The notes under the pieces are model-generated. The model made no database searches. It was not told the origin of the DNA and saw only the letters and a list, made by a program, of their open reading frames with translations. A stretch of 64,000 nucleotides of DNA from contig NZ_BLIG01000046.1 in NCBI RefSeq assembly GCF_009811415.1, positions 59,485 to 123,484 of the forward strand. The letters are read 5' to 3'. Every line of letters starts with the position of its first letter. Position 1 is the stretch's first letter. Origin of the DNA: Alteromonas sp. KUL106 (lineage in GTDB: Bacteria > Pseudomonadota > Gammaproteobacteria > Enterobacterales > Alteromonadaceae). Below are positions 15,218-23,739 of the stretch, piece by piece. Both the position numbers and the translations under genes were made by a program.

Positions 15218-18200
15218 TTAGAAGCGGTAATTAACACCAATACGCATTTCCCATAGAGACGCATCGCGCTGAACGTTTTCTGCTGGCATACCGAAGTTAC
15301 TGTACTCGTAAACACCGGCATCATTAAGGTCAACATCTACTACATTCAGACGTGTTGAACCTTGGCGGAAATCACCCCATTCGTCATTTAGAAGGTTTGT
15401 TACGTTGTTGATAACAAAGAATGCACTAGCTTTGTGCCCTTCCATCAATCCAGGAAGCTCTTGCGAGATGCGAATGTCAGCTTTAAACCACCACTTTGAC
15501 GTTTCAGAGTTACGTTCTACAACTTCGCCACGAGTAAGTCCGTAAGCCTCAACAAACTCGTTGAATCCTTCACGCGCTTCTTCAGCTGTTTGTAATACGT
15601 TACCATCACGATCTACGTTGTCTACGAATGTTACGTTTGCATCATCCGCAGTTGGAACGTAAAGAAGTTGACGGAAATCTGCACTATCCCAACCAAACGC
15701 GCCGTTATCACCAAAAACAAACGAATAAGGCTGACCTTCGTTAGCGGTCATGAATAGGTTGAAGCTTGTTTCGTAGCCATCGACGAACTCGTGTGCATAC
15801 CCAAGGTTAAATGTGAAACGATGCTTAATAGCATAGTCAGACGTTGCCACCCCAGGATTATTAACGTCAGTAACCGCAACGTTTTCGTAGTTTGAGCCCG
15901 CTGTTGAGCTAGTCATTGGGTGAGCATCTTCAGCATCTACATAAGAATAACCTAGTGTAGCGTCAATGCCATTGTCCCACTCTTTAGAAATAGCACCAGA
16001 AATAAGTACCGTGCTACCGCTATCGCCACGAACGTTACCCAAAATATAATCTTGGCCTAATCGGCGACCGCCGTCGATTGTAGTATACACAGGGCGACCA
16101 TCAAATGTAGTCTCGCTCGTTCTCTCAAGATTAGCTTCTCGAACAATCGGTGCGTCACGACGGTCTGTATAGATAATGTCTGCAGTAACTAAATAGTCGC
16201 CTGGTGCCGTCCACGTTGCACCTAGGTTGTACTTCCACTCTGAAGGAATTTCAAACTCTGGGTCTGTGGCATTTACCTGCGCATCACCATCGGTGATACT
16301 AGTGCCAGCCACTAGGTCAACCATAGCTTGAGGCGCATCAAAGATTGGACGACCTTCACCAGAAAGGTCGATGTCCAAAATTGACGTTTCGCCTCGCACA
16401 TATCCAGGAATATCACTTCCGAAACGGTTTACGACAGTACCTACGTTAGTAACACCGTCGTTAGAGTATGCGTTTGAAATCCAAACGTTCGGGTTACCAC
16501 CAGAGAATAATCCGAAGCCACCTCGAATTTCTAGGTCGTCATTAACTGTGTAGTTAAAGCCAACACGCGGTTGAATTAGGTCTAGGCCGTCAACATTCAT
16601 GGTGTTAGGGAAACCATAGCGGTTTGCAAAGTTTTGGTTAGCTGTCGGCGTGTCGTCAGATCCATATCTTTCATAACGCAAACCAGCCATAATCTTCAGA
16701 TCATCAGTTAGATAGAACTCATCTTGGATGTAGAAGGTAGTGATATCTTGTTTGAATGAAGCTGCTGCGTCATCTGGGTTGTTAGTACCTGCAGAGTTGT
16801 TGTAATAAATCTGGTCCGCTAGGCCTGCCTCAAAATCAGCTATGCTAAGAAAGCGATACTCACCTACTGTATGCTGCATGAACAAGTTAAAAACATCTAC
16901 TTCTTCATATTCAAAACCTGCAGTGATTGTGTGATCGCCGTAATAATATGTACCAGCTAACTTGAAGTTAAATACAGTGTAATCAAGGTTGTTTGACTGA
17001 CGTGAGTCATCTGGACCGATGTAGATGGTACCGCCGTCTGCTGTGTTTATTTGTGCTTCACCGAATCCAGACGCTGCGTCTAACGAAACCTGACGGTTAT
17101 CAAGATCGGTGTGTCCGATACGTACTTCCGTCGAGAAATCGTCATTCCAATCAGAGAAAAGTGAGCCCACAATTGTAGTTAATTCAGCGCCACGCTCGTA
17201 AAAGTGATTATCTAAAGAAAGTCGAGTTGATCCCCCATCAGACTGGCTAATACTGAAACCATCGTTCCAGTTGTAAACAAGGTTAGCACGGTGCGCGTCA
17301 GAGATGTTCCAGTCTAATTTAACAAGAATTTTTTCATCTTCCACTGGTGCTGAACCTGGTAAACCACCAACGTCATAGCCATAGACACGTTGTGCGATTT
17401 CAGCTACTTGGTCAACATCACCTTGAGTTACAGTTCGACCCAAAGCGTTGTAGTCAAATAACTGAACACCTTCTAACTTCTCGTAAGCACCGAAGAAGAA
17501 AAGTGTGTCTTCAATCAAAGGGAAACCAACGTTAACACCGTAACGACGCTCTGTGTAGTTACCATTGTCGCGCTCAACACCGTTTACCTCTTCACCGCGA
17601 TATGAATCGCTAGTAAAATCATAAAAGGCACTGCCCTTCACTTCGTTGGTACCAGATTTGGTTACTGCGTTAATGTTACACGCTGTGAAGCCACCGTACT
17701 CAACATCAAATGGTGCGAGCTCAACCGCTACTTGGTCGATGGCATCATATGAGAATGGCTGACGTTCAGTTGGGAAACCATTACTGTTTAGACCAAATGC
17801 GTCATTGAGACGAATACCGTCAAGCGTTAGGCTGTTAAAGCGTGGGCTTTGACCTCCACAGCTAATCGCATCGTTGCCCGCTTCGTTCAGAAATACACGA
17901 GGGTCGGCACGAACAATATCACCAATACTACGGTTGATTGCAGGGGCATTTTGAAGAGACTCGATGTCAAAAACCGTCTGAGGGCCTGTTGCTCCAAACG
18001 CTGTTGCAGCAATACTGCTTCCACTCACCGAAATCACTTCGATGTCGCTTTGGTCATCTAAAGTTAGATTAAGTCCAAATGGATTACCTAACTCTAAAAA
18101 CACGCTCTCTATTGTTGTATCTTGATAGGTGTTTGAGTCAACGACGATTGTGTATGGACCACCAACGCGAAGACCACGAACGTTGAATGCACCATTTTCA

Positions 18201-18397
18201 CCAACGACAACCTCACGAGTTGTACCTGACGGTTCATGAATGACTTTGATAGTTGTACCAGCTGCTGGAGCGCCTGTAGGAGTCAAAATTCGTCCCTGCA
18301 TTGAAGATGACGTTTCTTGCGCCATTGCAGTTGTCGACAAACCGATTGACAGCGCAACCGCAGCCGCAATGCGACTGAATTTAGCTGATGAGCTCAT
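15218..18397 (-). CDS. Oar-like TonB-dependent receptor with N-terminal carboxypeptidase-regulatory domain
   Basis: A 1059-residue outer-membrane protein. Layout: signal peptide (residues 1-26, ending AMAQ); an Ig-like carboxypeptidase-regulatory domain (about 30-110, QGRILTPTGAPAAGTTIKV); a plug domain (about 130-245, with SLQNAPAINRSIGDIVR and LDGIRLNDAFG); then a large beta-barrel. The chain ends MRIGVNYRF, with the C-terminal aromatic residue typical of outer-membrane barrels. No substrate can be assigned. It is transcribed alone, with its own terminator, and is divergent from the binding-protein/membrane-protein pair at 18779. Two palindromes lie in the shared promoter region. Confidence 0.92.
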   Translation of the reverse strand: MSSSAKFSRIAAAVALSIGLSTTAMAQETSSSMQGRILTPTGAPAAGTTIKVIHEPSGTTREVVVGENGAFNVRGLRVGGPYTIVVDSNTYQDTTIESVFLELGNPFGLNLTLDDQSDIEVISVSGSSIAATAFGATGPQTVFDIESLQNAPAINRSIGDIVRADPRVFLNEAGNDAISCGGQSPRFNSLTLDGIRLNDAFGLNSNGFPTERQPFSYDAIDQVAVELAPFDVEYGGFTACNINAVTKSGTNEVKGSAFYDFTSDSYRGEEVNGVERDNGNYTERRYGVNVGFPLIEDTLFFFGAYEKLEGVQLFDYNALGRTVTQGDVDQVAEIAQRVYGYDVGGLPGSAPVEDEKILVKLDWNISDAHRANLVYNWNDGFSISQSDGGSTRLSLDNHFYERGAELTTIVGSLFSDWNDDFSTEVRIGHTDLDNRQVSLDAASGFGEAQINTADGGTIYIGPDDSRQSNNLDYTVFNFKLAGTYYYGDHTITAGFEYEEVDVFNLFMQHTVGEYRFLSIADFEAGLADQIYYNNSAGTNNPDDAAASFKQDITTFYIQDEFYLTDDLKIMAGLRYERYGSDDTPTANQNFANRYGFPNTMNVDGLDLIQPRVGFNYTVNDDLEIRGGFGLFSGGNPNVWISNAYSNDGVTNVGTVVNRFGSDIPGYVRGETSILDIDLSGEGRPIFDAPQAMVDLVAGTSITDGDAQVNATDPEFEIPSEWKYNLGATWTAPGDYLVTADIIYTDRRDAPIVREANLERTSETTFDGRPVYTTIDGGRRLGQDYILGNVRGDSGSTVLISGAISKEWDNGIDATLGYSYVDAEDAHPMTSSTAGSNYENVAVTDVNNPGVATSDYAIKHRFTFNLGYAHEFVDGYETSFNLFMTANEGQPYSFVFGDNGAFGWDSADFRQLLYVPTADDANVTFVDNVDRDGNVLQTAEEAREGFNEFVEAYGLTRGEVVERNSETSKWWFKADIRISQELPGLMEGHKASAFFVINNVTNLLNDEWGDFRQGSTRLNVVDVDLNDAGVYEYSNFGMPAENVQRDASLWEMRIGVNYRF

Positions 18398-18487
18398 GTG
18401 TGTTTCCCTTTTTGTTTAAAATTCTTTTTTACACGGGTCAGTGTGATGCAAAAATACCACATCTAGCCTGTGCTTATACCCGAACAT

Positions 18488-18498
18488 GACAAATTGTC
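18488..18498. promoter_or_regulatory. Palindrome GACAAATTGTC upstream of the TonB receptor
   Basis: A perfect 5-1-5 inverted repeat, 91 bases upstream of the receptor's start codon. It is a plausible operator, with no known regulator assigned. Confidence 0.35.
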
Positions 18499-18582
18499 GT
18501 AAAGGTTCGTGTCAGTTTTATTACAGTTCTACATTTTTATTAAGACCAATCGCCCTAGGCTACTGAGTTTACAAATTATTTA

Positions 18583-18598
18583 TTGACCAAACGGTCAA
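18583..18598. promoter_or_regulatory. TetR-type palindrome TTGACC-AAAC-GGTCAA
   Basis: A perfect 6-bp inverted repeat with a 4-base centre, between the divergent receptor and 18779 genes. It shares the GACC-N4-GGTC plan of a site at 22688-22699. The spacing is typical of TetR-family operators, but the regulator is not in view. Confidence 0.45.
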
Positions 18599-18778
18599 GT
18601 TAATTTACTCATTATTATTATTCTCATTTCGTAGCGATTAGCTGGGTTTATTCTTGACACATACACGACTAATAAACAGCGTTTAATAAAAATCAGGTTT
18701 ACCTATAATAATCACCTATTTATCATGTATTTAACAATTAAAAATAAACTTACCTATTGCAATAAATAACCTTAACTG

Positions 18779-19672
18779 ATGAAATCACCTTATGAATCGT
18801 TAATTCATTTGGTCGTTTTTTTGACGAATCTCAGAATTGTAGCCACCGGAAGATGGATAATTTTTATCATTGCCGCCACTATCTGCGGTGCGGTGACCTA
18901 TTTTCAAAATTTAGTTTCCTATAATTACATTGCACCACAAACCGGTCAACATTTAACCTGTACAACTGATTTGGTAGGAAATCCTGACATCTTTTCTGTA
19001 TATGTGACCGACGGTAGAATTGCTGAAATGGCAAGAGAAAAACTGTGTAGTGATCAGATAATAAAGCGTCAGTATAGTGAGGTTAAAATAACAATCGGCC
19101 AAAGCGATTACGACACGTTTCGTTATATTAACCACGGCGTTGTTGATTTAGCGTTGGTAAAAAGTAATGTAGTCGACGCTTTCGGGGCCGATCAGATTTA
19201 TGGCCTTACCGAAATTGCATCGCATCCTGATTATTCGGCATTCTTTATTGCTCTGCGGGAGAGACCAGAACTCAATAAAGAGTACCTTTTAGGCAAGCGC
19301 ATTGGTTTACTCGACTATCCGAGCAGTCGCTCCGGCCACATCGTGCCCAAAACCATTATGCAAAACTTAGGTTTAAGCGACAGCAATGTCGATATCATTT
19401 ATTACAGTTCCCACCAAGAGCTCAGGCGAGCGCTGCTTGCTGGTGATATCGATATAATTTCTTCCTACTGGGCGGAAGATGATAATAAAAAGTTCTCAAG
19501 AAACTATGCAACCCCTTTGCAGGAAAGTGTTAGCGGCATGAAGTGGTATCTTAAAATGCAAACGCAAAATACAGACCTGTTCTGTGCTATGCAATCAGTG
19601 GTTCACGATATTGCGATGTCTCACCCTAGGCCATATTACAAAACTATTACATTGGAAGAAGGGTGTAACTAA
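18779..19672 (+). CDS. Membrane-anchored PhnD-like periplasmic binding protein
   Basis: A 297-residue protein with one transmembrane segment (about residues 25-50, RWIIFIIAATICGAVTYF) and a periplasmic domain that reads as a type 2 periplasmic binding protein of the phosphonate-binding (PhnD) kind. Support: GKRIGLLDYPSSRSGHIVPK followed by a two-lobe pattern ending in LLAGDIDIISSYWAED. Several cysteines (TCTTD, KLCSD, LFCAM, EEGCN) could form disulfides. No ABC permease or ATPase is nearby. Its stop codon overlaps the next start (TAATG), so it works with that gene. A sensory role is inferred from anchoring and context. No clear ribosome-binding site was seen. Confidence 0.65.
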   Translation: MKSPYESLIHLVVFLTNLRIVATGRWIIFIIAATICGAVTYFQNLVSYNYIAPQTGQHLTCTTDLVGNPDIFSVYVTDGRIAEMAREKLCSDQIIKRQYSEVKITIGQSDYDTFRYINHGVVDLALVKSNVVDAFGADQIYGLTEIASHPDYSAFFIALRERPELNKEYLLGKRIGLLDYPSSRSGHIVPKTIMQNLGLSDSNVDIIYYSSHQELRRALLAGDIDIISSYWAEDDNKKFSRNYATPLQESVSGMKWYLKMQTQNTDLFCAMQSVVHDIAMSHPRPYYKTITLEEGCN

Positions 19673-20622
19673 TGGGTAATAAAAAATTTCAATTGAAGCA
19701 TGCGCCCATCATTGCCCTAAATACGCTCGCATTAATAGTTGCGCTGCAGGTAGTGGCCGTCACTGCGCAATATTTTTCTCTCCAATCTTCTATACACAAA
19801 GCTATTGATAACGTAGAGCGACGCATCATCTTAGATAGTGCATTTTTAGATGTTGGCAATAAAACACTTAATACACCCGTGAATCAGTTTGCTATTTACC
19901 GTTACTTAGAGAGATTAAACGATACCCTCAAGCAAAAAGGTTATCCGATTTTAGTAAAGGGCGTACAGGGAATAGAAACGAATTCAGAAGACTTTTCATT
20001 ATATTCCCATGCGATTTCATCTACGTTTATCAATGCAGAGCAAGAAATCACTGTCTCTCTGCGCAGCAAAACCGCATTTAGCTTATTAACTTTCAGTTGG
20101 GGCGCTTTTTTAGCTTCATTGCTAATGTCGCCATTATTCTCTATTACAAATAAAAATCCAGCGACAAAAGTGCTTGAAGAGGCTATCCCTCCTACTCCGA
20201 AACTTATTATAAATTTACAAGACAAAACCCTATCCAACGGTATTGACGACAAAGTGGTTACGCTTCAAAACAAACCATTATGCTTTTACACTGCGTTAGT
20301 GAAGTATTGTATTGAACATCCGGGTGAGCCACTTCCCCCTCATAAAGATGTACCACCGGAACTACTTGCACTTGCAAACAAAAGTTTTGGTCGACTTATC
20401 GAGCTTGGACATACCAAGCGTAAGCGACCCGATTTTAACGCGAATCTAGACAAGACATTAAGTGAAATAAGAGCTGCCCTTGACGAGGTGTTCTCATCAT
20501 TCAACGAAGAGAAAGAAACGTATTACCCCCCTCGTGCACAGGGTGAGGGCTCTCGTTCCAAGCAACACTCTTTTGCTATACCGTTGGTTAAAGACGAGGA
20601 TATAGAAATTATCGGTAATTAG
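19672..20622 (+). CDS. Two-helix membrane protein with periplasmic loop and possible winged-helix C-terminus
   Basis: A 316-residue protein I do not recognise. One transmembrane helix lies at about residues 11-32, a periplasmic loop of about 100 residues follows, and a second helix is at about 140-160. The cytoplasmic part begins LIINLQDKTLSNGID and continues VVTLQNKPLCFYTALVKYC, a strand-then-helix arrangement like the start of OmpR-type winged helices. A conserved-looking basic stretch (LGHTKRKRPDF) and a low-complexity tail follow. It is translationally coupled to the binding-protein gene. The pair could be a transmembrane transcription regulator with its sensor partner, by analogy to ToxR/ToxS but with the opposite domain order. 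This is inference. Confidence 0.6.
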   Translation: MGNKKFQLKHAPIIALNTLALIVALQVVAVTAQYFSLQSSIHKAIDNVERRIILDSAFLDVGNKTLNTPVNQFAIYRYLERLNDTLKQKGYPILVKGVQGIETNSEDFSLYSHAISSTFINAEQEITVSLRSKTAFSLLTFSWGAFLASLLMSPLFSITNKNPATKVLEEAIPPTPKLIINLQDKTLSNGIDDKVVTLQNKPLCFYTALVKYCIEHPGEPLPPHKDVPPELLALANKSFGRLIELGHTKRKRPDFNANLDKTLSEIRAALDEVFSSFNEEKETYYPPRAQGEGSRSKQHSFAIPLVKDEDIEIIGN

Positions 20623-20646
20623 GGCGTGTTGATCTTACTAAAAACT

Positions 20647-20658
20647 GACCAGTTGGAG
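20647..20658. promoter_or_regulatory. GACCAGTTGG element upstream of the uridine kinase gene
   Basis: CTGACCAGTTGG shares ten bases (GACCAGTTGG) with the palindrome at 22688-22699 and matches the reverse complement of 22712-22723 nearly as well. It lies about 170 bases before the uridine kinase start. The right arm is degenerate, so a weak site or half-site is likely. A separate TTGCAGG/CCTGCAA inverted repeat follows at 20675-20700. Confidence 0.35.
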
Positions 20659-20825
20659 AGCTTTTCATCATTTTTTGCAGGTTGCATAAATTGCCTGCAA
20701 TACCTTGAAAATACAATAAAGTTCTAGCAAAGACCGATCCAAAAAAAGAGAACTTGTGAATATATCATTGATTCGCGAGGCCTAAACGCGTATCTTTGCA
20801 CCAACAAAACCAGCTTTATAGTACT

Positions 20826-21449
20826 ATGCAATCGCCACTTATTATTGCCATTTCTGGGGCTTCAGGCTCTGGGAAGTCTCTTTTTACAAAAAATTTGTTT
20901 AACGGCTTCAGTGCTCAGGGCCGCCCTGTTCAAGTGCTGCGCGAAGATCACTACTATCGTGCTCAAGATCACCTTCCCATGGAGCAGCGTGAGAAGAATA
21001 ATTACGATCACCCGAATGCCTTTGAACACGAGCTATTAAAAGCACACTTGCAAGCCTTGCGTGAAGGTCAGCCGATTGACTACCCACATTACTGCTATAA
21101 AACGCATACCCGTTTACCTGAAACTGAGCGCCTTAATCCAGCCCCAGTGATCATTCTTGAGGGTATTATGTTGTTAGCACGAACAGATTTACTTCCTCTT
21201 TACGACGTAAAGATCTTCATTGATACCCCGCTAGATATTTGCTTGATGCGCCGGATGATGCGTGACCTCAAAGAGCGCGGTCGTAGCATTGAATCTGTCG
21301 CTAAACAGTACGAAGAAACTGTAAAGCCAATGTATCATCAATTTATCGAACCAAGCCGTTTCACTGCCGACGTAGTAGTGACACAAGGTGGTAAAAACCA
21401 AATTGCATTAGATGTGATCAAATCACACATTCAGCAAGCGCTTCTTTAA
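20826..21449 (+). CDS. udk: Uridine kinase
   Basis: A 207-residue enzyme phosphorylating uridine and cytidine in pyrimidine salvage. The P-loop GASGSGKSLF lies near the N-terminus. EDHYY, then NYDHPNAFE and the YDHPxA / PHYCYKTHTR region are typical of uridine kinases. VIILEGIMLL is the Walker B-like strand, and RRMMRDLKERGR the lid. I prefer ATG 20826; an in-frame TTG 30 bases upstream is possible. Twelve bases separate it from the nucleoside transporter, so the two form an uptake-and-phosphorylation operon. Confidence 0.92.
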   Translation: MQSPLIIAISGASGSGKSLFTKNLFNGFSAQGRPVQVLREDHYYRAQDHLPMEQREKNNYDHPNAFEHELLKAHLQALREGQPIDYPHYCYKTHTRLPETERLNPAPVIILEGIMLLARTDLLPLYDVKIFIDTPLDICLMRRMMRDLKERGRSIESVAKQYEETVKPMYHQFIEPSRFTADVVVTQGGKNQIALDVIKSHIQQALL

Positions 21450-21461
21450 GGGAACATTAAT

Positions 21462-22673
21462 ATGGTGAGTTTACTGGGCATTGCAGTCCTACTGGCTATT
21501 GCCTTCGCTTTATCTTCAGCGAAACGCAGTATTAATTTGCGCACCGTGGGTGGCGCATTTGCTATTCAAGCATCGGTCGGCGCATTTGTCCTGTATTCTG
21601 AAACTGGTAAAGAAGTCTTGTTGGGCGCTACGAAGTTCGTCGCCAACATCATTGACTATAGCCAAGAAGGCATTAATTTCTTATTCGGCCCAATCGGCGA
21701 CAAGTCGATCGCGTTTATTTTCGCGTTCAACGTACTTCCTGTTATCGTTTTCTTCTCTGCTCTCATTGCCGTGTTGTATCACCTTAAGGTGATGGGCGTT
21801 ATCATCAAGGTTATCGGCGGCTTTTTACAAAAAGCACTTGGCACAAGTCGCCCAGAATCTATGTCCTCTGCCGCCAACATTTTTGTTGGACAAACCGAAG
21901 CGCCGCTTGTGGTTCGCCCTTTCATTCCTCATATGACAAGCTCTGAACTTTTCGCGATTATGGTCGGAGGCCTGGCGTCCATTGCGGGCTCAGTAATGGC
22001 CGGTTACGCCGGTATGGGTGTAGAGCTGAAATACTTACTGGCGGCCAGCTTTATGGCGGCGCCTGGTGGCTTACTAATGGCAAAAATAATGCTGCCAGAA
22101 ACCAGTAAGCCCAATGAAGACTTAAATGACGTAGATGCGGAAGATACCGGCTACGCCAATGTATTTGATGCGGCTGCCAGTGGCGCTGCATCAGGCATGC
22201 AGCTTGCGTTAAACGTAGGTGCAATGCTACTTGCTTTCATAGCACTTATTGCCATGTTCAACGGCCTTATTGGCTGGACAGCTGGGCTATTCGGTTATGA
22301 AAACGTGACGTTTGAAGGGATCCTGGGTTATGTACTTCAACCTCTTGCATGGGCAATCGGCGTACCATGGGAAGAAGCACAACTTGCAGGCAGCTTTATT
22401 GGCCAGAAAATGGTAGTCAACGAGTTTGTTGCTTACCTAAATTTCTTGGAGAACCAATCACAGCTGTCTGAAGCATCTCAGGCCATTATCACCTTTGCAC
22501 TTTGTGGTTTTGCAAACTTCTCTTCTATCGCTATTTTGATGGGTGGAATTGGTGCTATGGCACCAACACGCAGAAAAGAAATTGCGAGACTGGGGTTAAA
22601 AGCTGTTATCGCTGCAACGCTATCAAACTTAATGAGTGCCGCACTTGCGGGCTTTTACCTCTCTCTTGGTTAA
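21462..22673 (+). CDS. Concentrative nucleoside transporter (CNT / NupC family)
   Basis: A 403-residue inner-membrane symporter. The CNT signature is clear: VGQTEAPLVVRPFIPHMTSSEL (nucleoside- and sodium-binding region), GSVMAGYAGMGVELKYLLAA, and later GQKMVVNEFVAYLNF and ALCGFANFSSIAILMGG. The EAPL motif is as in the structurally known Vibrio CNT, which is sodium-coupled, so sodium coupling is likely here. That would fit with the sodium-pumping NQR. It directly follows the uridine kinase gene. Confidence 0.95.
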   Translation: MVSLLGIAVLLAIAFALSSAKRSINLRTVGGAFAIQASVGAFVLYSETGKEVLLGATKFVANIIDYSQEGINFLFGPIGDKSIAFIFAFNVLPVIVFFSALIAVLYHLKVMGVIIKVIGGFLQKALGTSRPESMSSAANIFVGQTEAPLVVRPFIPHMTSSELFAIMVGGLASIAGSVMAGYAGMGVELKYLLAASFMAAPGGLLMAKIMLPETSKPNEDLNDVDAEDTGYANVFDAAASGAASGMQLALNVGAMLLAFIALIAMFNGLIGWTAGLFGYENVTFEGILGYVLQPLAWAIGVPWEEAQLAGSFIGQKMVVNEFVAYLNFLENQSQLSEASQAIITFALCGFANFSSIAILMGGIGAMAPTRRKEIARLGLKAVIAATLSNLMSAALAGFYLSLG

Positions 22674-22687
22674 ATTTCATTAATTTG

Positions 22688-22723
22688 GACCAGTTGGTCA
22701 AGATTTTACTAGACTAACTGGTC
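22688..22723. promoter_or_regulatory. Two tandem GACCA/TGGTC palindromes upstream of the oxygenase gene
   Basis: GACCAGTTGGTC (22688-22699) is a perfect 5-2-5 inverted repeat. GACTAACTGGTC (22712-22723) is the same pattern with one arm mismatch, 24 bases away. They lie 120-155 bases upstream of the gene at 22843 and resemble TetR-family operators. A related sequence stands before the uridine kinase gene. Confidence 0.5.
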
Positions 22724-22842
22724 AGGTTTATGTAAATTACGCGCCAATTCATCGCGGGGTTGATTTGTATCAATTTCTGCGACTTTTTTCTGTAGCCCGT
22801 CTACCTTTATAATGCCGCAGTCAAAATATACGGGATAAAGTT

Positions 22843-23682
22843 ATGCAATTAGTTGCTGTTGATTACCAAGCGGAAAACGCTCAAGAAGAATTCGTGAAGT
22901 CGCTTCGCGAGACAGGGTTTGGTGTTTTGAAAAATCACCCTATCCAGCAGTCATTGGTTCAAGGTATTTACGACAATTGGCAGGGCTTCTTCGATAGTGA
23001 AGAGAAGAATGATTACCTGTACAACAAAGGCAAACAAGACGGCTTTTTTCCTCAGAGCGTTTCTGAGGTAGCTAAAGGCTTTACGAAAAAAGATATTAAA
23101 GAATATTACCATTTCTATCCGTGGGGTCAGTGTCCAGACGCACTACGTCCACAGATTTCTCAGTATTATGAGGAAGCGAACACGCTAGCGAAAGAGCTAT
23201 TGGGTTGGATAGAAACACATTCTCCTTCACAGGTGAGCGATAAGTACAGTCAACCGCTAGGTGACATGATCAAAGATTCTGATCAAACCTTACTGCGTAT
23301 ACTGCACTACCCGCCACTAAAAGGTGATGAAGAAGTAGATGCAATTCGCGCTGCTGCTCACGAAGATATTAATCTCATTACTATCTTACCAGCAGCTAAT
23401 GAGCCCGGGTTGCAAGTACAAGCTAAAGACGGTAGTTGGATTGAAGTTCCTTGTGATTTCGGGAACTTGATTGTGAATATTGGCGACATGCTTCAAGAAG
23501 CATCAGGCGGATATTTCCCATCAACTACTCATAGGGTTGTAAACCCAGATGGCGCTGATATGACGAAATCTCGTATTTCACTGCCATTATTTTTACACCC
23601 TAGACCGGATGTTGTTCTTTCAGAACGTCATACCGCAGGGTCATACCTGCAAGAGCGCCTTCGTGAGCTGGGCGTTATATAA
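22843..23682 (+). CDS. 2-oxoglutarate/Fe(II) oxygenase, isopenicillin-N-synthase-like
   Basis: A 279-residue soluble enzyme of the isopenicillin N synthase-like superfamily. The iron ligands are visible: His and Asp in AAHEDINLITIL (HxD, near residue 175) and the distal His in STTHRVVNP (near residue 228), followed by SRISLPLF, where the Arg and Ser bind 2-oxoglutarate. The N-terminal part (FVKSLRETGFGVLKNH) is the DIOX_N region. Natural substrate unknown; there are no biosynthetic neighbours. It has its own terminator and two operator-like palindromes upstream. Confidence 0.9.
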   Translation: MQLVAVDYQAENAQEEFVKSLRETGFGVLKNHPIQQSLVQGIYDNWQGFFDSEEKNDYLYNKGKQDGFFPQSVSEVAKGFTKKDIKEYYHFYPWGQCPDALRPQISQYYEEANTLAKELLGWIETHSPSQVSDKYSQPLGDMIKDSDQTLLRILHYPPLKGDEEVDAIRAAAHEDINLITILPAANEPGLQVQAKDGSWIEVPCDFGNLIVNIGDMLQEASGGYFPSTTHRVVNPDGADMTKSRISLPLFLHPRPDVVLSERHTAGSYLQERLRELGVI

Positions 23683-23712
23683 ATTAAGTTCCTTTTGTAG
23701 TGTTATTCTTTT

Positions 23713-23739
23713 GCCGCAGCTAGTCTGCGGCTTTTTTTT
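23713..23739 (+). terminator. Terminator of the oxygenase gene
   Basis: GCCGCAG (23713-23719) and CTGCGGC (23725-23731) around a 5-base loop, followed by eight T. A textbook intrinsic terminator 30 bases after the stop codon. Confidence 0.92.

Larger units (their letters stand above)
18398..18778. other. Shared control region between the TonB receptor and the 18779 gene pair
   Basis: A 381-base AT-rich interval without a gene. It carries two palindromes, GACAAATTGTC (18488-18498) and TTGACCAAACGGTCAA (18583-18598). I could not assign promoters with confidence. Confidence 0.6.
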
